Of a DNA stretch of 64,000 nt, positions 1 through 63,829 are shown piece by piece. The stretch covers positions 13,120,501-13,184,500 of the forward strand of contig CM077649.1 in assembly GCA_039707465.1 (NCBI GenBank), read 5' to 3'. The DNA comes from Rhabdophis nuchalis (taxonomy: Eukaryota > Chordata > Lepidosauria > Squamata > Natricidae). Under the pieces are notes generated by a model that was not told the DNA's origin, searched no databases, and saw only the letters and a list, made by a program, of their open reading frames with translations. Numbering within the stretch: position 1 is the stretch's first letter; each line of letters starts with the position of its first letter. Position numbers and translations under genes: made by a program.

Positions 1-65
1 CCTTTTGTTTGGAAACTGCCTTGTTTTAGGGGGGGCAAAAAATAGTCAATTAAAATTAAATTGTA

Positions 66-449
66 CAGGTAGTTCTCAACTTGCAACAGTTCATTTAGAG
101 ACTGTTCAAAGTTACAACAGCACTGAAGAAAGGGACTTGACTGTTTTTCACGCTTGCAACCGTCACAGTGTCCCCATGGTTACGTGATCAAAATTCAGAC
201 ATTTGACAATTAACTCATATTTATAACGGTTGCAGCATCCCAGGGTCCTGTGATTACCTTTTGTGACCTTCTGAGCAGCAAAATCAATGGGAAAGCAAGA
301 TTCACTTAACAACCATGCTACTAACTTAACTTGATTCACTTAACTGAGGCAAGAAAAGGTGTGAAATGGGGCAAACTCACTTTAAAAAGGTCTCACTTAA
401 CAAGAGAAATGTTGGGCTCAACTATGATCATAAGTCAAGGACTACCGGT
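66..449 (+). mobile_element. TA-flanked Tigger/pogo-like MITE
   Basis: Begins CAGGTAGTTCTCAACTT and ends with the inverted counterpart (AAGTCAAGGACTACC), flanked by TA on both sides. Shares its interior with 12056-13083. No transposase, so non-autonomous. The family is assigned from the TIR style and TA target duplication only. Bases 1-161, including 65 bp outside the element, recur inverted at 43441-43600. Confidence 0.7.
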
Positions 450-478
450 ATTGTTATATGTCAGTATATATTATACAC

Positions 479-831
479 CAAGGGTCCCCAACCTTTTTGG
501 CACCAGGGACCGGTTTCATGTTAAAAAAATTCCATGGACTGGTGGCCATGGCTCGGCTGGCGTAGAGGGGGAACGGGGGGAGAAGGAACAGGCGGTGCCT
601 GCGCACATGGGGAGGGAGTTGAGTCGGCTCACTCGCCCCTCTCGGGCCCCCAACGGTGCGAGCAGCCGCGCTTACGCTCTCCCGCCCCCGGTGCGCGCTC
701 TGCCCAGGGGGCTGCCCCCTACTCCCTCCTCCTCTCCGGCCTTTTCTAAGAGTTGCGCTGCTCACTGCGGCCCGGTTCCTATCAAGCCACGAAGCAGCAC
801 CAGTCCGCGGCCCGGGGGTTGGGGACCCCTG
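479..831 (+). mobile_element. hAT-type non-autonomous DNA transposon
   Basis: Terminal inverted repeats CAAGGGTCCCCAACC and GGTTGGGGACCCCTG bound a GC-rich interior. The flanks are a perfect 8-bp duplication, TTATACAC, the hAT hallmark. Open frames across it are fortuitous. Confidence 0.9.
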
Positions 832-2120
832 TTATACACTAATGTATAATGGATATTATACACACATACAGGTATGCATCTATTAGGGATTTTTTTGTTG
901 TTATTAAAATATAGGAAAATGTATTTCAATAGTTACATCCAGTTAATAGTAGCATATTCCAGTAATTGCAGGCAGACGATTTCTTACCCACACAATAATT
1001 TATATTATCTGCAATCAGCAATAGGAGCAGGAACACATTGTTTCCTTTGTGCTTTTGCTGGAGTGCTCCCAAAGAGAGATGTGAAGAGTACTTACTGTGA
1101 ATACTAACAACATAAATACATATCTGTATGTGTTCAGACTCTGTTATTATCCAGATTCAATATTATAGGTAAAAAAATCAACGTAATATGTATTCTACTA
1201 AAAATCCAAAGTAAATTCTACAGGCCTGAGTAGTGTTAGATTATCATTCGTTCCTTCTGTGAATGCATTTTATCATAGCTTAACAATAACAAGTGCCACA
1301 ATGTGCTGGATTAAACATACACACACACGCACACACATACCCTCTGGAAAAGAATTACTGCTGAAATGAATCAAAATCTCCTTATCAAAATGAAATGAAC
1401 AGAATACAGCTTCTCTACTTCCTTTGATCAGAATTAAAAGAAAAGTTGGATCCATTCTTTTATCTAGAAGTTGTACTTGAAATAGAAAAAGCTCTTCTCG
1501 GTTTTCAGAGATTCTTTAAAAACGTTCATATCATACTTTACTACAGTGTGAAAGTCATCAACTCTTTGGTAAATATTTCAAACAGTAAGCATGGAGTTTT
1601 TCATTGTTCAAAGATGCATAGTTTTCATGCAAGATGGCAATTCTTGAGTGCCTTGATAGAATGTATTAATGTCAGAGGCATTAAAATGAATGATTTGTAA
1701 ACATCAATGTTCCCGGGATATTGAATAAAGATTATTTGGGGGGGAAAACCTGCCATAAATAATTGTATCCATTTGGCAGCTATGTTAACATGTTATAATT
1801 GTAGAATTGAAGTTGATAAGAAAACCATCTTTGTACTGATACTTGTAAAATCTAAGGGATAAACTCTTTAAGAATAATAAAAATTATCATCGGTTACATG
1901 GCTTCTTGATGGCAGTGTCAACCTGCAGAGATTAATTAGTAATAAAACAACACTGGAGGTTTCTGTTTCCTGACCGTAAATGCATTACTGTACATGGCTA
2001 ACCTACAAGTTGTCTCCACTGGCCTTGACCCCTCCTTACTGACTACAGCCATGCATATTCATGTTTTCTGGAAACTATTCCAATTTGTTTATTTTAATTT
2101 AATAACAGGTTCAATTATTG
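832..2120. other. AT-rich 3' flank of SIM2, no gene seen
   Basis: AT-rich sequence with a short CA run at 1318-1338. It may include the SIM2 3'UTR on the minus strand. No coding or repeat signature recognised. Confidence 0.5.
2088..2093 (-). terminator. SIM2: Possible polyadenylation signal of SIM2
   Basis: AATAAA on the minus strand (TTTATT on +), 28 nt after the stop, with ATTAAA-like hexamers just beyond. This would give an unusually short 3'UTR, so a more distal site is quite possible. No GT-rich downstream element was established. Confidence 0.3.
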
Positions 2121-55317
<53,197 letters not shown>

Positions 55318-55318
55318 G

Positions 55319-55576
55319 CAGTGTTTCTCAACGTTGGCGACTTTATGTCTTGTAGACCAGGGGTCTCCAACCTTTGCAACTTGAAGTCTGAAGGACTTCA
55401 GCTCCCAGACTTAAAAGCTGGCTGGAGAATTCTGGGAGCTGAAGTCCTTCAGACTTCAAGTTGGAAAGGTTGGAGACCCCTGCTGTAGACTTCAACTCCC
55501 AGAATCCCCCAGCCAGCATAGCTGGGGGATTCCACAGGACTTCAACTGGGAGACATTCTTCAACGTTGAGAAACAC
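55319..55576. mobile_element. hAT-type MITE (family C) carrying a nested family B MITE
   Basis: CAGTGTTTCTCAACGTTGG to CAACGTTGAGAAACACGG, interrupted at 55358-55482 by a family B element with 8-bp flanks TTGTAGAC/CTGTAGAC. Confidence 0.92.
55358..55482. mobile_element. Nested hAT-type palindromic MITE (family B)
   Basis: CAGGGGTCTCCAACC to GGTTGGAGACCCCTG inside the family C copy. Confidence 0.94.
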
Positions 55577-55733
55577 GGGAGTAGAGGGAAAGAGAAGGGA
55601 GGGGCTCCTCTCGTGTGTGTGTGTGTGTGTGTTCTGCCCAACTTCCCGGAGAGCCAAACTGGCAGTTTCTGGGACAACCCCCTTCTCCCCCAGCTTTCTT
55701 GGGAAAGTGCCTTTCCCAAGAAGAGCACCATCG

Positions 55734-55870
55734 CAGTGTTTCTCAACCTTAAGTCCTGTGGACTTCAACTCCCAGAATCCCCCAGCCAGCTATGGGGAAG
55801 CTATGCTGGCTGGGGGATTCTGGGAGTTGAAGTCCACAGGACATTAAGTCAACAAGGTTGAGAAACACTG
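55734..55870. mobile_element. hAT-type palindromic MITE (family C)
   Basis: CAGTGTTTCTCAACCTTAAG to CAAGGTTGAGAAACACTG. Confidence 0.92.
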
Positions 55871-56204
55871 ATCTGTTGGCTTCACGCGTTCTTCAGGCGC
55901 GGCCTGAACTGGCCCGGAGAGGGATTTGCTGAGAGGAGGCCGGAGCTTCTGAAGTCAAGCCCTGGCCTCGGTTTTCAAGGGAAGGCGGGATTTGGACCCA
56001 AGAGGGACTCAGGCCATGGAGGCAGAGGGGGGGGGCATTAGAGGACAAACGCCCCACATTGCAAGGAAAGGCGGATGACCTCCGAAGTCCTCTCGGCTCC
56101 GGGTGAAACCGATGAGGGAGGCTTCCAGCAGAAGGCAAGCGCTCAAGCAAACGTTCCCTTTCTTATCGATTTCTACCACCATCACAAAAATAAAAATAAG
56201 GGCT
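55871..56204. other. Upstream intergenic segment
   Basis: GC-moderate, no gene recognised. Confidence 0.5.
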
Positions 56205-56617
56205 CGCTTCATTCGGAATATGGGTCCGATCCAATATGTAAAGCAGTTGCAGGAACTGGATATGTCTAGTTTAATGAAAAGAAGGACCAGGGGAGACATG
56301 ATAGCAGTCTTCATATATCTCAGGGGTTGCCACAAAGAAGAGGGAGTCAAGTTATTCTCCAAAGCACCTGAGGGCAGAACAAGAAGCAATGGGGGGAAAC
56401 TAATCAAGGAGAGAAGCAACTTAGAACTGAGGAGAAATTTCCTGACAGTTAGGACAATTAATCAGTGGAACAGAAGTTGCCCCCAGAAGTTGTGAATGCC
56501 CCAACACTGCAAGTCTTCAAGAAGATATTGGATAGCCATTGTTCTGAAGTGGTGTAGGGCTTCCTGCCTAGGCAGGGGGTTGGACTAGAAGACCTCCAAG
56601 GTCCCTTCCAACCCTGC
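56205..56617 (+). mobile_element. CR1 LINE 3' end
   Basis: Degenerate ORF2 C-terminus (SLMKRRTRGDMIAVFIYLRG, NFLTVRTINQWN) and the CR1 3'UTR ending TTGGACTAGAAGACCTCCAA, GGTCCCTTCCAACCC, then tail repeats. Confidence 0.9.
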
Positions 56618-56750
56618 TATTGTATTGTATTGTATTGTATTGTATTGTATTGTATTGTATTGTATTGTATTGTATTGTATTGTATTGTATTGGATTGGAT
56701 TGGATTGGATTGGATTGGATTGGATTGGATTGGATTGGATTGGATTGGAT
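56618..56750. repeat. (TATTG)n then (GATTG)n pentanucleotide array
   Basis: About 15 TATTG units switch abruptly to about 11 GATTG units; grows directly out of the CR1 tail. Confidence 0.97.
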
Positions 56751-57339
56751 TTCTCTAGTGAATGTGCACATTCTCCAGCAAATGTGCTTGAAGTCTCTCT
56801 CTCTCCCTCTCTCTCTCCCTCCATCTCTCTCTCTCTCATACACACACACACCTTAGTGTCGTTTGTTTTTGGGTAAGGCCACTCTGGGATGCATTTCTCC
56901 AGCAGCCTGGGGACTTTTCCCTCTCAGAAAGCGACCCTGGAGTGAACTGAATTGCTCCATCCTCCACTCTTCGCACACCTTCTGAATGTATCAACTCAGG
57001 GCAATCTTGAGGAAAATGCCATTTAAGTCTGATGGTTTTGCTTTCTTAGGACTCCGGATTTGTTTAGGGCGAGGCTGCCAAATCGCCTATTCGCAGCTTT
57101 GAGGGCCTCCAGAGGAAGGGTCGAAACAATCCCGGCCTCTTTTATTGGATCCATCTCTCCGCGTCGTTTCACTTTATTGGGACCGGGGTGGGTGGGTGAG
57201 GGTTGGAGGGTAGGTTCCCCCCACCCTCACCTCTGCAGAAAGAGAAGCAGAGGCCAACAGGCAGCAGGTGGGTCCAGCCGCGGTGAAGGCAGGGAATGGG
57301 GAACCTATTTCATTTGAAAATGACCGCCTCCCCCAAAAT
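56751..57339. other. Upstream intergenic segment
   Basis: (TC)n and (CA)n at 56793-56850; otherwise no feature. Confidence 0.5.
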
Positions 57340-57887
57340 CAAGGGGGTCCAAACTTGGGAACTTTAAGACTTGTGGACTTCAATTCCTAGAATTCCCCAG
57401 TCAGCCGGATTTACTGAGAATTCTGTTTGGAATAATCTCCAGGAAAGAGAAGAGGTTGGAGGGAAGGGAAGGACATAGCAAAACCTAGATCCAGATGTTT
57501 CTTCTGCCTACCTCTCTATCCCTTTATACACCCTTGTTCGAGTAAGGTTTGTTTCCTTTTTACACTATTTTATAACCCCTGACTTGGATTCAGACCCGTT
57601 ACTTGGCACCTTAAATTACTCTGGATCATCGTAGCCTTTAGATTCCAGTGAATTTCTTAACTTTCTAAATTTGGAAGTAGAAGTCTTCTTTTGCCTTTTT
57701 CCAACAGATGTTTCTGAAAGGGTTTTTAGTACAGTTCTATGTAGGAAAATACTTACATAGAAACAAAAAAAAAGGCTAAAGAGAAGTCAGCTTTATTTAC
57801 GAAGGAGTATGAGGACTTTTGACCAAAATCAGCTTCTTTGACTTTGCCGGCTGGGGAATTCTGGGAGTTGAAGTTTGGACACCCCTA
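57340..57887. mobile_element. hAT-type MITE (family A) split by a 425-bp insert
   Basis: Left arm 57340-57407 (GGGGGTCCAAACTTGGGAAC) and a shortened right arm 57846-57887 (GGGAATTCTGGGAGTTGAAG). Between them lies an inverted copy of 61998-62431. Confidence 0.8.
57408..57832. repeat. Arm 1 of a 430-bp inverted duplication
   Basis: Reverse complement of 61998-62431. Shared blocks include TTTACTGAGAATTCTGTTTG, AGTGAATTTCTTAACTTTCT and AGGCTAAAGAGAAGTCAGCT. Confidence 0.93.
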
Positions 57888-58325
57888 CCCTAAGTGCTTA
57901 ACCAACATTTGAGGTTGGATCCCCTCCCTCCCAGGAGTCCTGAGGGCTAAAGCAGAGAATCCCAAAGAGGGGCTCCCAAAGTGAGGACAAGGAGGAGAGA
58001 GGCCATTACCTCCAGCCTTTTCCAGGGTCGGCCGGGGGCCGCAGCTGCCAAGAAGCTGAACCTGGCAAAGCCTCCCTCGTCAGGCAGAGCCCGAAGTGCC
58101 GCCGACGGAGCCCTGTCCCTCCCTCCCCTTAAGTCGGAGAGAGCATTCCGCCTCTCCCTACCCCCGCAGCTCCGGGGAAGAGGAAGGCCGAGGGAAAGCC
58201 ACCTTCCCCTTCTCACTGCACGGGAGATGGGCTGGGAGCGGGGCAACCCCGGAGCAAGACTGGCGCTACGATCTGGAGGTGGGTATTAAAGAAAGGAAAT
58301 GTAGCCACCCCAGCGGCGGATCAAC
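57888..58325. other. GC-rich upstream segment
   Basis: CpG-bearing (58020-58260); open frames look compositional. No gene recognised. Confidence 0.4.
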
Positions 58326-58333
58326 CGGTAGAT

Positions 58334-58468
58334 CAGGGGTCTCCAACCTTTGCAACTTTAAGTCTGAAGGACTTCAGCTCCCAGAATTCTCCAGCCAGCT
58401 TTGCTGGCTGGAGAAGTCTGGGAGCTGAAGTCCTTCAGACTTAAAGTTGCAAAGGTTGGAGACCCCTG
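58334..58468. mobile_element. hAT-type palindromic MITE (family B)
   Basis: Perfect 8-bp duplication CGGTAGAT. Confidence 0.95.
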
Positions 58469-58750
58469 CGGTAGATGATACCTGGGGAGGGAAAGGCAAG
58501 GGAAGGGCCTTGGTCCTCCCCGTCCTTAGTTAAGCCGATTCCCTTCCGCCACGTCCTTTGTGGTTCCTCCAGCTCAGTCTGGAAAGGTTTCGCCTGTTTC
58601 CCAGCTCAGAGCAGCGCCACTCTTGGAAAACCAGCCCCGCAGAAGGCGCGAAAGGACCGATCCCAGCGAGTTATTTGCGCATTCAAGAGAGTTGAATTCC
58701 TTGGGACTCTGCGCGGTTAAGGAGCCCTGATGCGAAGGTCTTTCCTTCCC

Positions 58751-59064
58751 CTGGGGGTCTGCAAAGTTGGCTCCTGGCAGACTTCAACTCCTAGAATTCC
58801 CCAGCCAGCCAGTCTTAAAAGAGCCAACTTTGCAGACCCTTTGCAGCCAGGCTGGCTGGGGAATTCTGGGAGTTGAAGTCTACCAGTCTTAAAAGAGCCA
58901 ACTTTGCAGACCCTTTGCAGCCAGGCTGGCTGGGGAATTCTGGGAGTTGAAGTCTACCAGTCTTATAAGAGCCAACTTTGCAGACCCTTTGCAGCCAGGC
59001 TGGCTGGGGAATTCTGGGAGTTGAAGTGTACCAGTCTTAAAAGAGCCAACTTTGAAGACCCCTG
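58751..59064. mobile_element. hAT-type MITE (family D) expanded into a 74-bp tandem repeat
   Basis: GGGGTCTGCAAAGTTGGC at the left and AACTTTGAAGACCCCTG at the right. The right arm is repeated with a 74-bp period: GCAGACCCTTTGCAGCCAGG at 58832, 58906 and 58980. Confidence 0.93.
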
Positions 59065-59349
59065 CGCTTAAGCAGCGGATCCAGCAAGAGGGCGGAACTC
59101 TTTCCTTCCTGGTGAGTTGAAGGGGGAGATCTCAGGAGGTTTCTCTGCCTGAGGTGTGGCTGTCATTGCAGAAGGGAAGTCCCCCTTTCCCGGTTTGCCT
59201 CGGTCTCCAGACCTGGTCTAAACCTGGCCCCATCGCAGAGCGACCTCCGATCTTGCCCTAACCTTGCCCTACCTGGTGCTACTTGGGCTCAGCTCCGCAA
59301 ATGCGCCTACGTTGGCTGCGGAGTGGCGACGCAAACCGTTGAAGTCAGT

Positions 59350-59592
59350 CAGCGTTGCTCAACCTTGGCGACTTGAAGTCCTGTGGACGTGCTGGCTGGT
59401 GTGGGGGGGGGATTCAGTGGTGGGTTTCAATTTTTTTTAGAACCCACTCTGTAGGTGTGGCCTATTTTGTGGGCGTGGCTTGGCAGTCATGTGATAGGGT
59501 GGGAGTGGCCAACTTGTAAAATGTGGTGAAACTCATTTAACAACGCTCTTGCTTAGCAACCAAAATTTTGGACTCAATTGTGATGATAAATT

Positions 59593-59660
<68 letters not shown>

Positions 59661-59890
59661 TCCTTTCTTCCTTCCTTTCTTCCCTCTTTCCTTTCCTTTC
59701 CTTCCCGTTGGGTCACTGGCAGCAGCGGGCCAGATTTACTTCCAGGTACGGAAGCCCCCTCTCACCGGTTCTCTAAATTTCACCAACCGGCTCTCGGGAG
59801 TAGGTGCGAGCCTGCAGAAACCCACCACTGGGGGGATTCTGGGAGTTGAAAGTCCACAAGCCTTAAAGTCGCCAAGGTTGAGAAACACCG
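59350..59890. mobile_element. hAT-type MITE (family C) split by another hAT element
   Basis: CAGCGTTGCTCAACCTTGGC and GCCAAGGTTGAGAAACACCG flank the nested element at 59415-59830. Confidence 0.88.
59415..59830 (+). mobile_element. Nested hAT-type transposon, CAGTGGTGGG ends
   Basis: CAGTGGTGGGTTTC to GAAACCCACCACTG, perfect 8-bp duplication GGGGGATT; (TTTC)n at 59591-59665 inside. Confidence 0.95.
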
Positions 59891-60614
59891 ATTGAAGCGC
59901 ATCCGCTTCCTTACATTGGAGACCCTCTATTATTCTTGGTTGTGCCTGAAAGCCCGGCATTATCTGGAGAAGGGTGTTAGCTGCAGAGTTTATATTCGGA
60001 ATTAAGTACCCTCCTTCCGGATTCCATCCCTTTAACCTGCCACTGTTGCTGCAGCTGCAGTTTCTGAGCCCTGGATAAGCGGCGTCCCGTCCCCCAAACC
60101 TCCGCCTTCGTGGAGGAAGTGTTGGCAGATCATTTCAGTTGAAAGCCGGAGAACAAAACGGATCGAGCCCTGCTCTGCCTCGCCCAAAGAGATTTCCCTT
60201 GGAAGTCAGTGAGGCTGACTTCCAAGAAGCGCGACTTGATAACCCTTGAAACGCCTCTCTTGGGTGTCGCTAACCTCCTTTTAGTTCTTCTCGGCTGTTT
60301 CCCCAACCGCCCTGGGGGGCTGCAGGAGTAGACCTTCAGTCTGCAGTGAGGGGAGTAAAGACTAATAACTCCTCGAGGCTACAATACAGGGGGACGTTCC
60401 TTTTCATTCCTTTTCTAAGCCGGTTGGTCTCTCTTTCGTCCTCTCGCCCCCCCCCCCCCCCACAACAGACGGGTACATTATGCCGTGCGAAAGAGGAAGG
60501 TTGCATTCCGGTCGTCGCAGTGCGTTGGTGCATTTAGAGTTGCCTGAGTCAAGAGTGGCAGGTTCCATTTTGTGGGTCTTTCGAGATCCCTTTGAATCGC
60601 GCTGCAATTGGATC
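59891..60614. other. Upstream intergenic segment
   Basis: C-run at 60449-60462; no gene recognised. Confidence 0.5.
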
Positions 60615-60622
60615 GATTAGGT

Positions 60623-60932
60623 CGGGGATCAGCAAACTACGGCTCCGGAGCCGCATGTGACTCTTTCATCCCTCTGCTGTGGCTCCCCGCTGCTCAAAAT
60701 ATGTGTCACAACTTACAATGTGCGACAATGTGCTCTCAATTTATTGAGTTTTTGGACTCCCGGTAGGCCAACCCAAGAAAATAAAAGTTTCAGAAGAAAA
60801 CAGAATGTCTAATTCACATATGTGAGTTTTGTGGGCTCTCAGGGGGGAAAGTTTTTGTGGCTCCCAGTGTTTTCTTTTCTGTGGGAAAGAGGTCCAAATG
60901 GCTCTTTAAGTGTTTAAGATTGCAGACCCCTG
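60623..60932 (+). mobile_element. hAT-type non-autonomous transposon
   Basis: Starts CGGGGATCAGCAAACTACGG, interior GGCTCCGGAGCCGC, ends TTGCAGACCCCTG; flanks GATTAGGT/GATTAGGC (7/8). Confidence 0.85.
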
Positions 60933-61080
60933 GATTAGGCTGACTGATCTCCATTCATTTTAATGGTTAGCTGGGAGTTTAACTTCCTGTAGCTTTTATC
61001 CCTTCCCTAAGGGCTGCAATATCTCACCCATCACCACTTGGAGCGAGAGCCAGAGGGCTACTTTACTAGGGGCCATTAAG

Positions 61081-61420
61081 GAAGCTGTGGCTCAGTGGCT
61101 AAGACACTGAGCTTGTCGATCAGAAAGGTCGGCGGTTCAAATTCGAATCCCTAGTCCCGCAAAACAGAGTGAGCTCCTGTTTCTTGCCCCAGTTTCTGCC
61201 AACCTCACAGTTCAAAGGCAAGTTTGAACTTCTACAAATGCAAGTAGAAAAATAGGGACCACCCAGGTTCCGTGCGACTTCAGTTTTGAGTCCTGCGGGT
61301 CACATGACCATGGTTATGTCTTCGGACAGTGCTGGCTCATCGGCTTTGTGAGATGAGCACCGCTCCCCCCCCTAGAGCCGGGACGACCAGCACATATGTG
61401 GGAGGGGAACCTTTACCTTT
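61081..61420 (+). mobile_element. Sauria SINE (tRNA-derived)
   Basis: tRNA-like head with A-box-like GTGGCTCAGTGGCTAAGAC and B box GGTTCAAATTCGAATCCC. Body with GCAAGTAGAAAAATAGG, GTCACATGACCATGG, GTCTTCGGACAGTGCTGGCT and tail AGCACATATGTGGGAGGGGA, ACCTTTACCTTT. ATTAAG flanks both sides. Known to be lepidosaur-specific and mobilised by BovB. Confidence 0.92.
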
Positions 61421-61426
61421 ATTAAG

Positions 61427-61997
61427 TTCATAAGGAGGGCCAACCTACCTAACGTAGATCCTCAGTGTTCCAGTCCACCCCAGCAGCCCTTGGAGAAAAC
61501 ACTCCAGAATTTGAGTGATTCTCCTCATTGGGTTCCACCCGCTGAGTGAGAGGATCTACCTGCGAGTCAGGCTTGGTCAATGTCATAGGAATCCAATGGA
61601 GTCTTCTTTTGGGTGAGAATCCCCGATCTAAATAAAACTCGATCATTCTGGAGCAGAAGAAGATGGGAAGAAGCTTTGGGCTGTTTGTGTTTCGTGGGGG
61701 AGGAGGAAGCTCGATCGGAACCGGGTTTCTTCGCTTCGGGTTGGTAGCTTGCGGTTCCTCGAAATGGCTTCCCACTTTCTCTTTTCCTGACAAGCCTTGA
61801 ACTTTCTGACAGACAAGGCAGGGCGACAAAGGCTTCCCTTTCTTGTTTAAGTCTCTGCAGGCACAACCGGACCCACAAAATGTTTCTTCAAAGTTATGCG
61901 GAAGTAAGCAGGCAAGAAGAGTCACGCTTGGATATGAAATTGGGTGCCTGATCTGCTTTTTCTCCAGTTTTCTACAAATTAGACTCTGACATTAATC
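61427..61997. other. Upstream intergenic segment
   Basis: A 158-codon minus-strand open frame (61925-61449) shows no recognisable domain; not called. No repeat recognised. Confidence 0.4.
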
Positions 61998-62431
61998 TGA
62001 TTTTGGCCAAAAGTCCTCAGACTCCTTCTTAAATAAAGCTGACTTCTCTTTAGCCTTTTTTGTTTCTATAGAAGTATTTTCATACATAGAACTGTACTAA
62101 AACCCTTTCGGAAACATCTGTTAGGGAAAAAGGCAAAAGAAGCATTTCTACTTCCAACTTTAGAAAGTTAAGAAATTCACTGGAATCTAAGGGCTACGAT
62201 AATCCGGAGTATTTTAAGGTGCCAAGTAACGGATCTGAATCCCAAGTCAGGGGCTATAAAGAAGTTTAAAAGGGATTTACAGCTCTCTAAGTCTGAGTTA
62301 CTCTGAAACAAACCTTAATCGAACAAGGGTGTATAAAGGGATAGAGATGTAAGCAGAAGAAACATCTGGATCTAGGTTTTGTTTGTTTCCTGGAGATTAG
62401 CACCCTATTCCAAACAGAATTCTCAGTAAAT
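61998..62431. repeat. Arm 2 of a 430-bp inverted duplication
   Basis: Reverse complement of 57408-57832. No MITE flanks here, so this is the likelier original location. Confidence 0.93.
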
Positions 62432-63012
62432 TTCCAGTTAGCCCAGAAAATCTTACTTCTATGCAGTAACAAAGGATTTCTTTTAAAACCCAGAGTGGAA
62501 CAGGAGAAAATAAATTGGTTTCTTGTCAAAGAGAGTGTTAGGCTCCTGTTGGTTGCCTTCATCAGGCCAGACTGCTATGAATCAAACTGCCCTCATGCCT
62601 AGTAACTGGATGGAGAACAGATTGTGGGCAGATTCTGGCTAAGATCGCTGGACCAGTTATTCTACAAAAAGAAGAAAAAGTGCATTTGATATTCACCCGG
62701 ATCTATGAAACAATTTTAGGCCCTTTTTTTTTTTAAAAAAAAAGGACTTTTTTTACCTTGATATATTTTCCCATTTGCTGTAGCCAGCAGCTTCTACAAA
62801 AGCCAAACTGCACTTTGATTCACATCCAGGACGCTTCTGGCTTCCCGAGTAAACTACAGGATCGCACATAAACGTGTGGCCTCCTTGGGTAGAAACAGCC
62901 TAAAGGGAAATAGATAAGACAGAGGGATGTCCCAGTTTATTAAAAACTGTGCCTTGTTGAACAAATTAGACGTTCAATTAATATAAGCAGAAATAATATG
63001 GACTGTGTGTGT

Positions 63013-63061
<49 letters not shown>

Positions 63062-63829
63062 CACATCACATATTGTTGGAAGGGATTGGGACTCTTTCTC
63101 CTCTAACCAGATTCGGGACTCCAAACTTTCCTGAAAGTTGATGTGTCATTGAGAAATACAAACCGAGGGGACTCCCAGTGTCACTAAGCGGGTGGCTTTA
63201 GAGGCTGCCTGGAATAGATCCTGGGCTGCAGAGAAACAGCGGGTAGGATCCGAAAGAACTTAAGCAATATCTAAATCGCACCTTCAACCTCAATGGTGGT
63301 GTTTGCTCAAAAGCCATTCTTCCTATCTGCAGCGTCCTTCCTGCCCGCCTTTCTAGCTATTTCGCCCCTATTCAGTCTTCCAAAATTGGTGACTATGTTC
63401 GTTAAGAACCCAACAATTGCTAAGCAATGAAGCATTTTCTGCGGGAAAAAGCGTCGCCGCCCTTCCAAGGTATCACATCCATGCTACACCGGCCGTCAAG
63501 TTCTTGCTGCGCTCCGAGCCCTTCAGGTTTCCAGAGCTCGGAGCAGGCCAGAGCCTTTGTCCCGGGCCAGCCCGGCGTAGCGGAGGGGAAGGCGGCTGGT
63601 CGGTATACGCCGTTGGCGGGATGGCTGCTCCCCTGCAAATCGATCTGCGGTTTTCCGCTCTTGCTTGATGGGTGCCTGTTGCAGAATCCGCCTTGGAACA
63701 AAGTTTGCCTGGAGCGGTAAAAGTCGTTTGTTCTGGCGAGTGAAGCAAAAAGAGGAGCCTGCATATTATTTACCCGCAAGTCCTTTTTTCTTGTCTGCTT
63801 TTCGGATTCATGATCTTCAATTCTAGTTT
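62432..63829. other. Upstream intergenic segment
   Basis: (GT)n at 63003-63060; a GC-richer part at 63440-63720. No gene recognised. Confidence 0.5.

Noticed and set aside
1..2120. 3' end of the neighbouring gene HLCS expected by human synteny
   Set aside because: No biotin-ligase coding segment is visible on either strand here; it would lie outside the window.
56103..56495. Host gene of 130 codons
   Set aside because: It is the degenerate CR1 ORF2 C-terminus and 3'UTR.
58832..59060. CRISPR-like or satellite array
   Set aside because: A three-unit 74-bp tandem repeat of a MITE arm, without unique spacers.
61081..61160. tRNA gene
   Set aside because: It is the tRNA-like head of a Sauria SINE.
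61449..61925. 158-codon minus-strand frame upstream of SIM2
   Set aside because: No recognisable domain and no splice or promoter signal; left as non-coding.
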